A stretch of 64,000 nucleotides of DNA from positions 59,165,339 to 59,229,338 of the forward strand of contig OX439043.1 in assembly GCA_949317995.1 (NCBI GenBank). Direction: 5' to 3'. This stretch comes from Acholoe squamosa (lineage: Eukaryota; Annelida; Polychaeta; Phyllodocida; Polynoidae). Made by a program: the position numbers and the translations under genes. Each line of letters begins with the position of its first letter. Position 1 is the stretch's first letter. Shown piece after piece: positions 34,211 to 46,795 of this stretch. The notes below the pieces were generated by a model. That model worked only from the letters and a program-made list of their open reading frames with translations. It was not told the origin of the DNA and ran no database searches.

Positions 34211-35580
34211 CAGCAACCATAAAGAATTTGTATAGGGGTATCTGGAAATCGAGTATAGAATATGACTGGTCTCTCCCTCCCCTCCCACCCTTCTTGCCCA
34301 CCCAGACAGCTATAGTTGGGTCCTCACTGCTCATTTTGATCGGTGACCGGGATTTAGACTATAACAGTATGGGAGGGTTATACCCCATTCGTCCGGTCTG
34401 CCCTAGAACGCTGCAGAACGCTCCCCGTCTTTCATTGGCTGTGGTGGCGTGACCCATATTTCTGGGCACCAATGCACAATTAGGCGGATGCATATGGACG
34501 CATTGACCCTGTCAATGGTGCCAAACACACAGTTAGGCACCTGAAACTCGCTCTCCACATCGTAAATATGGTATAATTTATTGAACACCGTGGACAGTAG
34601 TTTACAAGAGCTATGCTCTCACTATCTTAGATACAGTACATGTATACCCAAAACTAAAATTCATTATATGTCACGTCTTGTAACAGCTTTAAATGAAATA
34701 ATGCTTTGATACTGTTAGTATATTATATAAAGGGAACCTGTTATAAGAAGGGTAATATACTACAAAAGAACTGGCAACAGTGTTTAGAACCTGTATATGG
34801 CAGGCAAACAAGCATTCACAGAATGGTTTTTGATGGATGGATAGGTTCTAAATTTGGCATGTAAAAAGAATGTTTTTCGGCCTAAATAGGCATTTTTGTT
34901 GATTTCTGTTGCCATGGAAACATGATTGTCATTCTAAATCAATGATCTCATTTGAAGGAATGTTTCGCAATGTTTACTACATTGAAAACAGAATAAAAAT
35001 ACCATTTCTAGATCAAAAGTTATGGGCAAAAGAATAAATACTTTTGCTAATTTAGCTAGTTAGCATAGATTATGCTAATTATAGGTGTATCACTTGACCA
35101 ATTAGACCTAGAGCTTATTGACATCAAGGATATTCTCACACCCATCCATATTTAGCAAGCTATTCCTCAAAATTTAACAGAAGTATCTTCTAATGCAATA
35201 TATCACTGAAAAGCTAGTGATCTGAATTTTAAAGTTAACATTTAGCACGGAGTACCCTTTCTCCTTGCCTCTACAATCTAATTTATGGTACTTAGCCTCT
35301 CGAATACTGCGGGTTAGTCACTATCTACAAACGTGAATTTAGTATGAACTGTTCGGCCTTCAAAAGTACCCAAAAGAGCAGGCCTAATCAAAGGCCCTCG
35401 AGGGCCCATGTCCAGGACTCATTAAGTGTCCCTTCCCCTTTAATTTTGTTCTCATAACGTTAACGCCTGGCCTTCTTAGAATTTATAATACTGAGCTACA
35501 GGAATTGAGGCAATATGAAATGCTTTGTTGGTTCACAAAACAATGGCTTGCACATTGACAGAAAAATCTGCTGGTCACTA

Positions 35581-35653
35581 GGTCCCCCTGGTGGTAACTG
35601 ACATAACACTCGGGAAGGAACGACAGAGGATGAGACTGGTGCCCCCTAGTGAG
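35581..35653 (-). promoter_or_regulatory. Two CTCF-like motifs, same orientation
   Basis: On the minus strand GTTACCACCAGGGGGACC (35581-35598) and CTCACTAGGGGGCACCA (35637-35653) resemble the bilaterian CTCF core CCASNAGGGGGC. They lie 39 bp apart about 4 kb downstream of the IL-6-like gene. The call is from consensus only. Confidence 0.35.
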
Positions 35654-36479
35654 AAGAGTCGACACTGCTCCATATACTTTTACCCCAGGCTTTTTCCTCG
35701 TGTATAAGGCACACTTTGAGTTAAAGTTAAAGCTGCAAAGTGCAGGTAAGGCTTGAATTTTTGGCCACTTAGATAGTGTTCTCAAACATCTTTTATATAC
35801 CCCGCTTACAAGACGCAAACAGAGGTCAGGAAATTCAATGTAAAAGGTTTACAAATCTAAGCCTATCCTTGCATCTAACGGGGTCCTTCCACCAACACCG
35901 CACTGCCCATTAATTACCATTCATTCTGTCAAAATTCCGTGACGGAATATTCTGTGATAAAATGGGTAGCCTGGCACCATTTCGCCCACCTCTATGAAAT
36001 AGTGCGGAATGGAGCTGGGATAGTGATTACTGATACCGTAAGACTTTGACGATGGTACCCTTTAGCCACACCCTTTACACGAAAATTCGCAAAGGTGAAG
36101 GGAAACGGAGTAAAATTTCACCTGGTTGGGGACCCCCCCCCCCTCTAGTCCATACACCCATGATCGGACCACGTCCCATATATCAAAGCATTGAGTGTTG
36201 GTTAAATCCAGCAGAAGTACACCCCGTACACCACAGATGGCACCACTGCTCCATCACCATGATCTTTTACATGTATATCATTTTTCATTGACTACAATAT
36301 GGATTCATCCGTGCTTATTCTGACTTCTCTGCAGTGTCAGAAATACTTTCTGAGCGGTCTGCTTTTAATGCAATTTCTTTATTGGTGTGTTTGAAAAATC
36401 TGCCCAAATGTTACTGCAGAACCCTGTCCCCCTGCACTCCTGCACTCAAAACCTGGAACATCCGAAACTAGTCAGCGGT

Positions 36480-36708
36480 GACGACTTAAGGTCCTCAGGT
36501 TGACAATACCTAAATCAACTACCTTAGGTGGTCAAAATGATGACTTTAGGTCATCAACCTGACGACCTAAGTCATCATCATGACGACTTTGTTTTGTCAG
36601 TATTGTCATACTGACGAGTTAGGTCATCAGGTTGATGACTGAAAATCCTCAAAATCAATACCCCCCCCCCAAAAAAAAAAATAAATAAATAAATAAATAA
36701 ATAAATAT
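36480..36708. repeat. Palindromic GACGAC/GTCATC repeat cluster followed by simple repeats
   Basis: Several variants of a TGACGACTTAGGTCATCA-type palindrome occur in either orientation over about 170 bp. Then come poly-C, poly-A and (AAAT)n tracts (36661-36708). The short palindromes may be the remains of a fold-back element. Confidence 0.55.
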
Positions 36709-39700
36709 GGGTGTAAGTCTTAGGTTACAAAACTGCATTCAACCCCCAAAATGCCTAAAACTAAAAGACATAGGTATAGTCTGCCTAATAACTTCGTTAT
36801 GTGGCAAAGAAACTATGTGGATGGTTCAATCAAGAATAGCTCTTCCCAAATTATTTGATAACTGTTTGCGCTTTTGCTATTGATCCTTATTGATGTAACC
36901 CCATGCCATGGTTATAGCTTTACGTATAGAAATAAAAGAGCGTAGACTTTTGAATGATTATACATTCAATATTTTCTTGAGAAATAAAACAGATTCAGGA
37001 AATAATTTTTTGCTCAAATTGAAATTTATTTGCATAGAGTGAACACCGGTATTGACATAATGCCATGCTTGCTAGGCATTCATACTATGTTTTCATCAAA
37101 TACAAGAGCTTGTTGACATGAATTCTGGTTCATAATTACAGGTTCTACTTGGTTACTAATGGTTATTTTCTAACTAGGTAAACATACATCAAATTTGGCG
37201 AAATCTCTATGTAACCTTCTTTTTAAAGGAAAATCTAGGAGGTTGCTACTACAACTGGGTCCAAGTTTAGAGATTATAAATTAAGATACATGATTTTGTA
37301 TTGATTGAACTTAATTTATAGAGTCACAGAAAGACATAATACATACACACGCCTATGTTTTATGAAACAACTATCGCATTCTGTCTTCGAGAATGATTAT
37401 CATTGGAATGTAACTGTGTACCATCGAATGGCTCTAATAACCTTGAGATGGGAAAGTATTTCTGCCCTAGACAGTTTATGCTCTCTCTACCTAATATATA
37501 CAGATATGAATAATAATCATGATGCTTCCCCTTAAGGGTAGACAAGAACACACATACTTATATAAATATGTCACATCAGGAGATTCAATGGGAGATCTAA
37601 CCAGATAGTGAGTAGTAGCACTGCAGAATACAGATGCTTTCTGGAAAGGTATTGAGTACATATATACGGCAGTGAAGTACACATCATAACATGTCTTGCT
37701 CAGTTTATACTGGAATTCTCAGCACTTGTCAGGGAATTCTGTTCTAGCAGCTCCATATAATATATATGGAGGCATTGTCTATGATTAGAATAGGGTCAAA
37801 ACACAGATACTATAAATGTTATTTTACATCCTTTCAATTTGGTCAACATAATTATGTAATTACATCCAATATATTTCATTCTAGCAAGAACAATCATTAG
37901 AATAGTAAGCCCAGGATGGAAAGACAATAATTGGCATCGTACCTTGTCTCATAGTCAAGCTTATAAACTAATACATATCATGTTTAGTCTTGATGATAAT
38001 GGCTCACATGCTATGTTCACTTAACACTACAATAAATTAAAGTAGGAATTTGTACAACAGGCTCTTGGGCCTTCTCCAGAAACTCAGTTTTTGTCTTAAG
38101 TTTAGTGCATCCAACTATTGATGTAGATTTAAGTTTGGGGTTGTCATATGAGAAGGGAGCTATAAGCCTGGGCACATACACAATGTGGCTGGGGACATTT
38201 TAGAAAGGGTATTTCATGATGGACAATGATAGACACTCTCTGCAAGTCTGTGGTGGATTTATCCATATTCTGACACAGTACTGTGTTGAAGTTCATCTAC
38301 TAATAAGGTGGAAAAAGACATATATTGTTGGACAGATATACATATAGCAGAAGGGTTTGGATTTCACCCATGATATCAAATCAAACTGTAATACGTCGAT
38401 TGCATTGGATTTCTGCCTCTGGGGACGGTTAGTACATATGGCCAGTGATTGAGGAATTGTATCTTAAACTGGGTATCACTGGATATGATGAGTATTGCCA
38501 CACATATTATTATTACATTGGACAACAGGATGGTAGAGAATAGTAAGTGTGCCGTGGGGTGTAAGCATTTGTTACATCTAGATTTAGAGTAAGGAGAAAA
38601 TATACATATAGGAATTGCTAGATCCGTAATGGTCATTGATGAGCCATATCTAATACAGTAAGTAGTATACAATAATGTAAATGCTATGTCTAGATGTAAG
38701 TTGTGTAATGTATACATTGTACTGTGCAACCCTCCCTTCCACCCCTAATACTTGCCCTTCCCAATCACACTTTCTTCTCCCGCCCCTCCTCCCCAATTAA
38801 CTCGTTAATCTCAGAGGTTAGGTAAGACCACTCAGAAGAAGTTTATCTGGTCCCTAGACCACGACCATATTACCATATTTAATCATCTCTATTCATATCA
38901 ATCAAATTTGAAATTTCAAATCAATGCATTACATCCTACTTAGAGGTTCTCTTTGATTAACCCCTAATAATGCTACATTTGAATAGACACATGAGTAACT
39001 CCCATGGCCACCAAAGTGAGATCCTTTGTTCATTATGTGGAATGTAAATTCTCTCTTTCATACAAGATAAGAGGCATATTGCAAAATCGAAACACATTAA
39101 TCAAGTCTTCACAACATGGATCGACCCGAGGTTGAAAGAGTGATTACATAACTTCAGGGGCTAATACAAGACCCTTGGCCACTTGTAGCCTATGCCTTAT
39201 GTCTTGGACATTGGTCTCTTTGATACTTTGAATATATTTGAAGAGCCAGCCTTCCTTATCTTATGTATGAATAATGCCTACTGTACATTTAGTAACAGTT
39301 GTCTTAATACAAGTTTCAGTGGCTTGAAAGATATGCCAAACCAAAGTCGATTGCTTATGATATATCATTCATGTAGGCATGTATACCTTTTGTCTCCTTA
39401 AATATACTCACACATCTCACTCCAATGTCAATATTATTATCACAGTTACAGCAGTAAATATCATTGGGTATTCCTGCATGTCCCAGCCATGCATATCTAA
39501 ATATACATAAATAAAGTAGAAAATATATCTCAAAAGTGCTAAAAAAATAAATAAGACTCCTGCCCTGCCTCTCACAATGATGAGAATGATGATGAAGATG
39601 AAACGGTTCACTCTGTCTTTCATACCCCTTCTATATAATGTACATGGTTACCCACGCGTCTTAAATAGTAATAATTTATCCCAATATAGTAGACTGATGG

Positions 39701-39736
39701 GCACAGTCGCTGTGTCTGAACCAAATAGTGGATATG

Positions 39737-40102
39737 TTACGTGGAAGGGGCATCCATTGCACGGGACAGGATGACACCGAACGCACCCTCAATATACAAC
39801 AGAGCCTTTCGCAAATCTCGTAGAATCAGAAAACCCCTCAAATGCCTCACGGCCCTTGCTTCTGTCGTGTGGTATTCAAGGATATCACGAGTGACTCGCG
39901 TATTGGGGACGATCCCATGGCCCTGCATGGTGGACTTTAACTTGCAGAGGAGCCAGTAGACGAAGTTGTCTTCCAATTCTCTGACTTCTTTGTGGAAGCT
40001 TAGGTGAGTGCGACTTTCGATCACTTCATCAACGCCCATAGCTTCGAGGTAAACGGCAAAGCGCATCAACCATTCATAGGTCTGCTCTAGCAGGGCTGCC
40101 AC
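39737..40102 (-). CDS. IL-6-like gene, coding exon 4 (helices B, C and D, stop)
   Basis: The acceptor TTATTTTACACCAG precedes 40102 and the exon starts in phase 0. It encodes helix B (VAALLEQTYEWLMRFAVYLE), helix C (HKEVRELEDNFVYWLLCKLK), a CD loop, and helix D (AVRHLRGFLILRDLRKALLY), and stops at TAA 39737-39739. The FxxK receptor motif that opens helix D in LIF, CNTF and CT-1 is absent, so this is not simply a LIF-type ligand. I found no clear polyadenylation signal within 300 bases downstream. Confidence 0.85.
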   Translation of the reverse strand: MAALLEQTYEWLMRFAVYLEAMGVDEVIESRTHLSFHKEVRELEDNFVYWLLCKLKSTMQGHGIVPNTRVTRDILEYHTTEARAVRHLRGFLILRDLRKALLYIEGAFGVILSRAMDAPST

Positions 40103-43100
40103 CTGGTGTAAAATAAGAGAATGAACTGTGATGAGACTACTTCTCTGGTGTTTTTGATCATTGACAGAATAAAATGCTCTTTCTTGGTGTTGATATCCAT
40201 ACATAATATTCATTTATAAAGTCAAATAGCTGATATTAGAATGCATGTGCAATTCGACTTCAATCAATTCTTATCTTGTAGGATATATTTTATGTCTAAT
40301 AGTTATAATGTTATCCTTCTTAGTATTTCTGTGTTGTAAAGTATATACTTACACTTACATCTTGAGTTAAGTTGACTTCGGGGATTGTGGGGAGTCCACT
40401 GAGTTGCATATCTCTGGTATCATGTTCCAAGTCAATCTTGATTCTTTGAACCGTCTACAAAGATAAAATAACACACATTAGTCTACAGAGATTGGCAATA
40501 TTCTCATTTATAACAGGAAAATGGATTTTGGAGACAAAACGTCTTGTATCAGAACAATTGAAATGGAAATTAGGTAGAGAAGTTAGGGTGGGCTTAGGAA
40601 ATATTGCAGGTTGGTTTCATCAGATATCCATCAACGCACGCAATAAAAGGTTGTAGGCATGTTGGTTGCAATTTTAATTGATGCCCCTTCCCATATGTCC
40701 AGATTACCTTAACTACCCTCATACCATTTATTTTCTTCTGAATTTGAGTTAATCTAATGATTTAGATACATATATAATGTCCATCAGAACCTAAAGATCA
40801 AGTCACTATTAGATAAGCTCCCAGATAATAACCTCGTAGACACGTGTTATACCTAGCACCCTTCTTATATAGATATACCTACATCCCAACGACTGTCAAA
40901 AAATCCCAAACTTCCTGTACATTCCTAGCATCCCTCAGATGTCTGGGCCGCATGTCTGTGGGCATGATGAGAGGGAGGGGTAAGGGGAACCGGAAGTGAC
41001 ATCATGAAAACCCTGCTGCACCACCCTGCTCCCTTTTTGGAGGGTATCCATCAGTCACATTGCTCTCCAATCACAGTACACTGATTGTTCTGTGTGAGAT
41101 ACTAAGGCCCTCTATATGACACTCATGTAGCATTGCTGTGCTTGGAGCGTAATTCCTCTGGTTTTTGGCGGCAATCTTCATGGCAATATACATGGGAGGG
41201 CGGGGGGGGGGGGGTAGTAGAAAGAGGGAGAGAAGGGGGGGCAAGCGTTAACATTCCAGCCCCTGCCCCGATTATGTTTGCAATTTCCTATACTACTCTT
41301 TGTACCAAAGGGAGGCACTTGAGTAGGTCCATTGAGACAGAATTTGACTCATCAGTGGTCATTCTTAATGCGTAGGCCTAACACGGGGTATCTGTCCAAT
41401 GGGGGGACAGGGAAAGACCCCAGTGATTTACCCGTATTAAGTGCAGGACATGGGGAGATGAACCATTACATCAGTATGTACAAAAGCTTTAAAGTTGTAT
41501 GATATCTGTATTTCTATTTCTAGGAAGTTTAGACCAATTAAATCATCTAATCGGGTACAAGAGTTGTGATATCCACGTATTCTGACTGACTAGCCAGTGT
41601 TACTTCATGATTGACATGGCAGATTCTCACGTGTAGTTCCAAGTACAATGTAACACCGGAACCTACAAGCTTCCCTCTGAGTCTCACTATACCCTTCCCT
41701 CTGGTGGGTTGCCATGGCAACCAGCATGCCATCGATCTGGCCTGTTTGTGACTGAATAGTCCCATTTTAGTAACCATCAGACTGTCATCATCACCAATCG
41801 GTTATTGTGACTGACCAGCAGGATATATGTATTATGACAATCGGATCTACCCTGTGTATATATAAAGTGTTACTATTTAGTGGTGGTTTCAGAATGCACC
41901 CCTGTAGGTGGTACCAGAGTCAAGTGATGGAGCTACTGCTGCCCCTGTTGCTGCAGCTGCGGAGAGGGTTCTAGAGCCCTGGAGGGAATTTCACAATAAT
42001 GTCATTTCATTGTGAAATGGGGTGCTGGGCCAAATACAACTCATGATCTTGAATGGGGGTAGAGCTAGGGGTTATGTATGAAACAAAACTTTTGCGTATA
42101 ATTGTAGGCCCATAGTTATCATTATCAGTCTTCACTGAATCAGATATTGAGAGTTGAGTACAGGCTACCTGTATATCTCTATACATGTACACCGACACCT
42201 AGATAATCTCTGTTAGATTTGAAACCCATATGATTCCACGCAGCTATTTGAGTTGAATTAAATGGTAACATGGTATATGTTGGTGGTCTGTCTCTGTGTG
42301 TGTGGGTGGGTGGGGGTGTGGTGTGGTCAGGGCAGGGTAAAGATTACACCAGTTGCTTCTACAGTCTGCATTGCCTCCTATGGCTTGTGGTTTGGGCTGT
42401 TATTGCTCACAACTCCTTACTTCCGGTGTCACACGCGGCTGTTGGATCTCATCATAGTATAGGTCTACCACACATTCCAAATACTAATCATGGGGAAAGA
42501 GAGCGAGTCAGGGCTAGGGTTCTAGATTACATCTATTACCTGATCATCAGAATAAATATAAAACAGGCATTGTCTTTGATCTGGTAACACATTATATGAA
42601 AATCATTTACAAAAATCAAAAATGCTTCTGGAATTATCAAAGGCTAGTCCATGGTGTTATATGATTATTTTGTAATTGGAATCTTTATGGATTCAGAGCA
42701 AGATATTCTCCATTCCATGTTTGATGACATAGCATGACATGGCCAGGACATGATCAGCCCACCCCGTGACATCTGCTTGTTGTGAATAGCTCATGACTTA
42801 TATCAGATATTGCGTTTTATTCTTCCCTCTGTGCAGTATATTTTCTGTGGGTAATTTTAGTTTATAACTTTGTATACAAAACGGCCTCCCCTGAATACAT
42901 TATTTTTTTCTGCTCTGCTATCACAAGATTTCCATTTAAGATTGCTTCAGTCTGCAAGTACGGACGGTATGGATTGGATTGTAAAAGGTTACACATAGCT
43001 GATTAGGACAAACTAACGAGTTTACAACAGGAATACTAATGGGCTTCAAGTGTGACCACTATTAGTACCCAAGATGTGTAAAAAGATATGCCCTGCGGTC

Positions 43101-45363
43101 AGGTAACCTGCCTATCCAACTCACGTGTGGTATGTATGCAGAATTGCTCTAATAGATATCATGGCCATACTCTGTTCAAATATTGGGAAAGCCTTCTTGT
43201 CTCAAAATGAGACCATATCCGAACACAAGTATAGCATACATCTCTAAAAATGTTTGCAATGTGGATTCGCCTTTGGATTCGCTTTGGATTTTGGAACAGG
43301 CCCTACATTTTGAATTTTGAGCTGAGGGTTTCTATAGGACTCGCCTCTTATAATTGTAGGTAGGCTTAAACAGTTTCCACCATTCGCCTTTGAAACATCC
43401 GTGGTTAGCTTACCCTGTTCATGATAGCTCAGGAGATACTCAAGATTTATTTTCAAAAATTGTGGGTGTAGGCACAAAAGACTGGTCTCATTAATAGCTA
43501 TAGTGTAGGGAATATAGTAAACTATATATAATTACAGACAAGATCTAGTGGCTAACCCTGACCGGTGTGGCCCAGCTCCTGTCCTGGAGGTCTGCTGGCC
43601 TCAGGGAACTGTGAGGGCAGCCTGGAGGTGTGTCCAGTGGCCGACAGGTGTCAGGAGGCGCCTGTTCCCCTGGAGACGCCGGAATGTTGCCAGGCAACAC
43701 AAACATCGCTAGCCTTACTTTGGCGCCACTAGGGCCAGCGGGTTTGTCTCCAGGCTGGTATCTCCAGCATCTATGGAACGTGCTTACTTACATGTAATTG
43801 TCTGCCTGTTGTAATGAGGAATTTTCCCTCTCTTCTTTTTTATTTATGCTTGGTGTTTTTGCTGTTAAGTAGTTGGTATTATTGTTGATACTTGATGGTC
43901 TAATCTTCCTATTTTTCTTTTTGACTATGCCAACAGACAGTTGTGTGATCGTGACTTGGCAATATTTCCAATACGAGGCACATGCCATTGGGGAATACCT
44001 CAAATGTCATTGCCCTACGCATAAACATTATACCATAGGGTCGACCATATATAGAAGCATCAGGGACAGTCTTAATGAATGACACAGAGCATAGTGAAGG
44101 CTCCGTTACTAGGCTATGCTTACAGATATGAGATAATACTATTGAGGTCACTATGGGACTACTTTCATATCGGAAATGATCCTGATCAACCTGTGTTGTA
44201 AATTGTCATAAAGGCTTCAGGGGGGCAAGAACATCTTATAGTCTAACTCTGTGTGAGATTAATAGGGGGACACCAAGCATCTAACATTCCACGCACTTTC
44301 CGTAAACAAGCGTCTATTGAGTATTTGAAGCTAGGAATTTTGTGTTATTTGCTACATACAAAGAAATATAGAAATTACCAATGGACTACTCTCTTGAAAA
44401 AAAGTTTAGTTGCAATCTTCCTAAAAAGCAATCAAGGCACGCTCCTTAGGCCAGCTATACGTATAATCCGAATCGCACACAAACTACTAACTGCCTCCTT
44501 CAGTACCCATCCTTGGTGAATTAATTAAGCTACCTGATTACTTTCCTGATGAATCTATTGCCTAGTGAGGCCGGGTGAGGTCAGCTATGGCTCCCCCTGG
44601 AGGTGACCCCACATGGTTCTGTGATATATTATTATGTTCATGGTGAGGAGCGGGTCATTATGATGCTATGGTCATCTGTGCTGTAACCTGCTTAGCATAC
44701 CTATAAGGCCCCATCACAGCTACAACATAGAGGCTGACCACTGTCCAGTGGCTATTAGAAGTGGGGCCGCAGGTGCATGTATGTATGTTGTGGTATGCCT
44801 CCTCCCTGACATACTAAACTGCCCATTGCCACCTTGTGATAGCTGGGATAGAGGAGGAATGCTAAGTATCCCCCCTCACCCCCCCCCCCCCAACACATCT
44901 TTCTCTCACCACTGGCAATGCACGGCGCGACTTGACTCGCTGCATCGTGACTGTGGTGAACGATGTGGTCAGCATGTTATAGGTGTCACAACTTGATCAT
45001 TTCATTGCAGCCTTTGATATTGTCACTGACCGAGATTGGGGCAAGTGTATATAGCAAGTGTATTTTTTTTCTTTTAATTATATATTGAAGTGATTTAGGG
45101 AAAATTACAAATGCAATCTTTCTGTATTCAATCAATATCTAGATACTATCTGCAGTTAGACCATGGAGTTAAAAAGTGCTCCTGATACTACAAGAGACTA
45201 CATTATGTCCCTTATAGACATAGAAGTCCTCACCTGACAGAAAATGAAGTTAATTAATGAGTGTGTGGTCTGGGGTTCCATGTACTAATTACCCTCTGGG
45301 CAGTGGTCCTATGCATTCTAGATATAGAAACAGCGAGAGACATAGAAAATACAGAGAGAGAGC

Positions 45364-45401
<38 letters not shown>

Positions 45402-46795
45402 GCCCAGAGACAGACAGACAGACAGAGACACACACACAGACAGAGACAGACAGACAAACAGGCAGAGACAGTCAGAGATAGAGAGGGAGAGAATACTTGT
45501 TTGAGTGCGTGAGTGAGTGCGACGCAAAGAGAAAGAAGGAGAGATTGAAATGTAGATAGACATCCACCCCTAGGGATACTCATCAATGAACGTGGAGAGG
45601 GTGAAGGTCACGTCTGTGTCTCTGAGCCTGTACTTAGCAGACAGTGTCACTGGTATCCCCAGAATGTCGGTCCTACCATTCACCTATTCATCTAGTCACA
45701 TCAACCCATTTACAATTTAGCCTAGCTCACGTGAACCACCATCATGACCATGCACAAACCATAGGCGCCAGTGATGATATTGGTTGTTTTCCAATCATAC
45801 AATCTATGTATTGTTTATTGCCATGATAAACATGTGTTCTTTTGCCAGTCAAAAACTTGTATCTAAGATCCTATCACTTAATGTCTGTAATTCTCCGCAA
45901 AAAAAAAAATTGCATCATGAAGGATTTCTATATGTCTATGGCGTTACTAAAGCCTGACTATCAGGGCCCCAAGTTCTCCACATGTACATGACATAAGACG
46001 TCAAGGTCTATTCGCCTGAATTTAAACAACACAGAGTATGCCAGTAATGTCCTCTCCACTCTATCTTGCCATACCTTTAGTCCCAAACTGTAGCTCGCTA
46101 CACTGCATGTGTATCGCATGTAATCCCTATCAGCACTAAACTAAGATCTCCATCAGCATCGTACTCCACCCTACCCTCTACACTCTACCCTTACATTAAA
46201 ACAAGGATGTATCTATAGCCCATATGAAGAGCAGTACTTACAATGTTGTTAATGAGCTTTGCAGTGGCCTCCCTGGACACAATGGCATGTTCCTGGATCT
46301 GTTGATAGTCACTGGTGGCGTTAAATTCGGGTGTGGTGATAGCAGTAAGAATGCCTCCAAGGTCTGTTGTGTCCGCCGGCGTTTTACCCGCGCACGGCTG
46401 GTGCCAACGAGGAACTGATAATGTTGTCGCGTCCCTCACCCGCCGCATTGGCGCTGCAGTCGTCGCTCCCCATAAGAGCACCACAAAAAGGGCTGCAAAA
46501 GGGGAAAATTGATGGAAAAGTTATAAAAGAGTGCTTGTAATTTGTTTTATTAACCGTACTGTGCTAGATTTTATGATCTCCATGCCCTGAGTTTCAGACA
46601 GTGTCATTAATTTAGTCTATTTATTTTTACCTCTTATACAGTTCAACTTGGTGCTAAAGATTCAAAAGATTTGATTGTTAGGAACTGCCATACATATTTA
46701 TCCAAGTGACGACAGTCTTAAATAATTTATAGTTTTGAGCGTTGTGCTCATCCATAAAGGAGGAAAAGCTTACCTATAACTGTAGAATAATCCAT
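39737..46795 (-). CDS. Secreted IL-6-like four-helix cytokine gene, four coding exons
   Basis: Joining 46774-46795, 46242-46492, 40359-40454 and 39737-40102 (minus strand) gives an open 244-residue protein. All introns are GT-AG, with phases 1, 0, 0. The N-terminus MDYSTVIALFVVLLWGATTA is a signal peptide split by intron 1. Four amphipathic helices follow: A (about 70-100), B (about 123-148), C (about 157-178) and D (about 205-235). Helix B contains LMRFAVYLEAM, close to the IL-6 pattern L-x2-F-x3-L. Helix D contains GFLILRDL, sharing LILR with vertebrate IL-6 as I recall it. Three N-glycosylation sequons (NAT, NIT, NLT) and two mature cysteines fit secretion. Vertebrate IL-6 and G-CSF genes have phases 1-0-0-0, so here the last two exons would be fused. 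The expected partner is a gp130/Domeless-type receptor signalling through JAK/STAT (inference). The gene model is firm; the family call rests on motif reading without a database search. Confidence 0.8.
40359..40454 (-). CDS. IL-6-like gene, coding exon 3 (end of helix A and AB loop)
   Basis: This 96-nt exon is phase 0 on both sides. It encodes the end of helix A (TVQRIKIDLEHD) and an AB loop with SGLPTIPEVNLTQD, resembling the GLP-type AB loop of the CT-1/CNTF group as I recall it. The acceptor TTATCTTTGTAG is clean. Two donors lie 6 nt apart, GTAAGT at 40353-40358 and GTAAGT at 40347-40352. Either keeps the frame, and the distal one adds Val-Ser. The exon lies 5.8 kb from exon 2 and 256 nt from exon 4. 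Confidence 0.8.
41708..41721. promoter_or_regulatory. Perfect RFX X-box motif in intron 2
   Basis: GTTGCCATGGCAAC is a full palindrome matching the RFX transcription-factor consensus (GTNRCC, short spacer, RGYAAC). A weaker version, GTTGCCAGGCAAC, lies at 43685-43697. Related sites at 34909-34922 and near 31040 show that such sequences also occur outside genes here, so function is uncertain. Confidence 0.35.
45353..45490. repeat. (AG)n / (GACA)n microsatellite
   Basis: A run of GA dinucleotides passes into GACA tetranucleotides and CA steps. Open frames on both strands across it (Arg/Glu/Thr/Asp-rich or Ser/Leu/Cys-rich) are artefacts of the repeat. Confidence 0.9.
46242..46492 (-). CDS. IL-6-like gene, coding exon 2 (rest of signal peptide to helix A)
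   Basis: A pyrimidine-rich acceptor (CCCCTTTTGCAG) precedes 46492. The two leading bases complete the split alanine codon. The exon encodes the hydrophobic core LFVVLLWGATTAA, a linker with a cysteine and an NAT glycosylation site, and most of helix A (for example HAIVSREATAKLINNI). It ends in phase 0 at the donor gtaagt (46236-46241). The exon is 251 nt. Confidence 0.82.
46774..46795 (-). CDS. IL-6-like gene, coding exon 1 (start codon and first signal-peptide residues)
   Basis: The ATG at 46793-46795 lies in a strong start context, with A at -3 and G at +4. It is the first ATG downstream of the start site predicted from the TATA box at 46972-46979. The exon encodes MDYSTVI plus one base and ends at the donor gtaagc (46768-46773), phase 1. 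Vertebrate IL-6 and G-CSF genes also start with a very short coding exon of phase 1. Confidence 0.8.

Larger units (their letters stand above)
34211..39736. other. Intergenic downstream of the IL-6-like gene, no gene seen
   Basis: Contains two CTCF-like motifs (35581-35598, 35637-35653), a CGTATAAG-family relic near 35690, palindromic GACGACCTAAGTCATC-type repeats at 36480-36650, a poly-C/poly-A/(AAAT)n block at 36661-36708, and AT-rich DNA. Frames at 38376-38729 and 39192-39623 are not recognised. Confidence 0.5.
40455..46241 (-). other. Intron 2 of the IL-6-like gene
   Basis: The intron is 5.8 kb with no coding exon I can support. It holds poly-G tracts (41206-41240), a perfect palindromic RFX X-box at 41708-41721 with a second X-box-like site at 43685-43697, a GC-rich patch at 43560-43780, a poly-C tract near 44880, and an (AG)n/(GACA)n microsatellite at 45353-45490. 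Short open frames here are low-complexity translations. Confidence 0.6.

Noticed and set aside
45254-45586. Ser/Leu/Cys-rich and Arg/Asp/Thr-rich frames
   Set aside because: Translation of the (AG)n/(GACA)n microsatellite.
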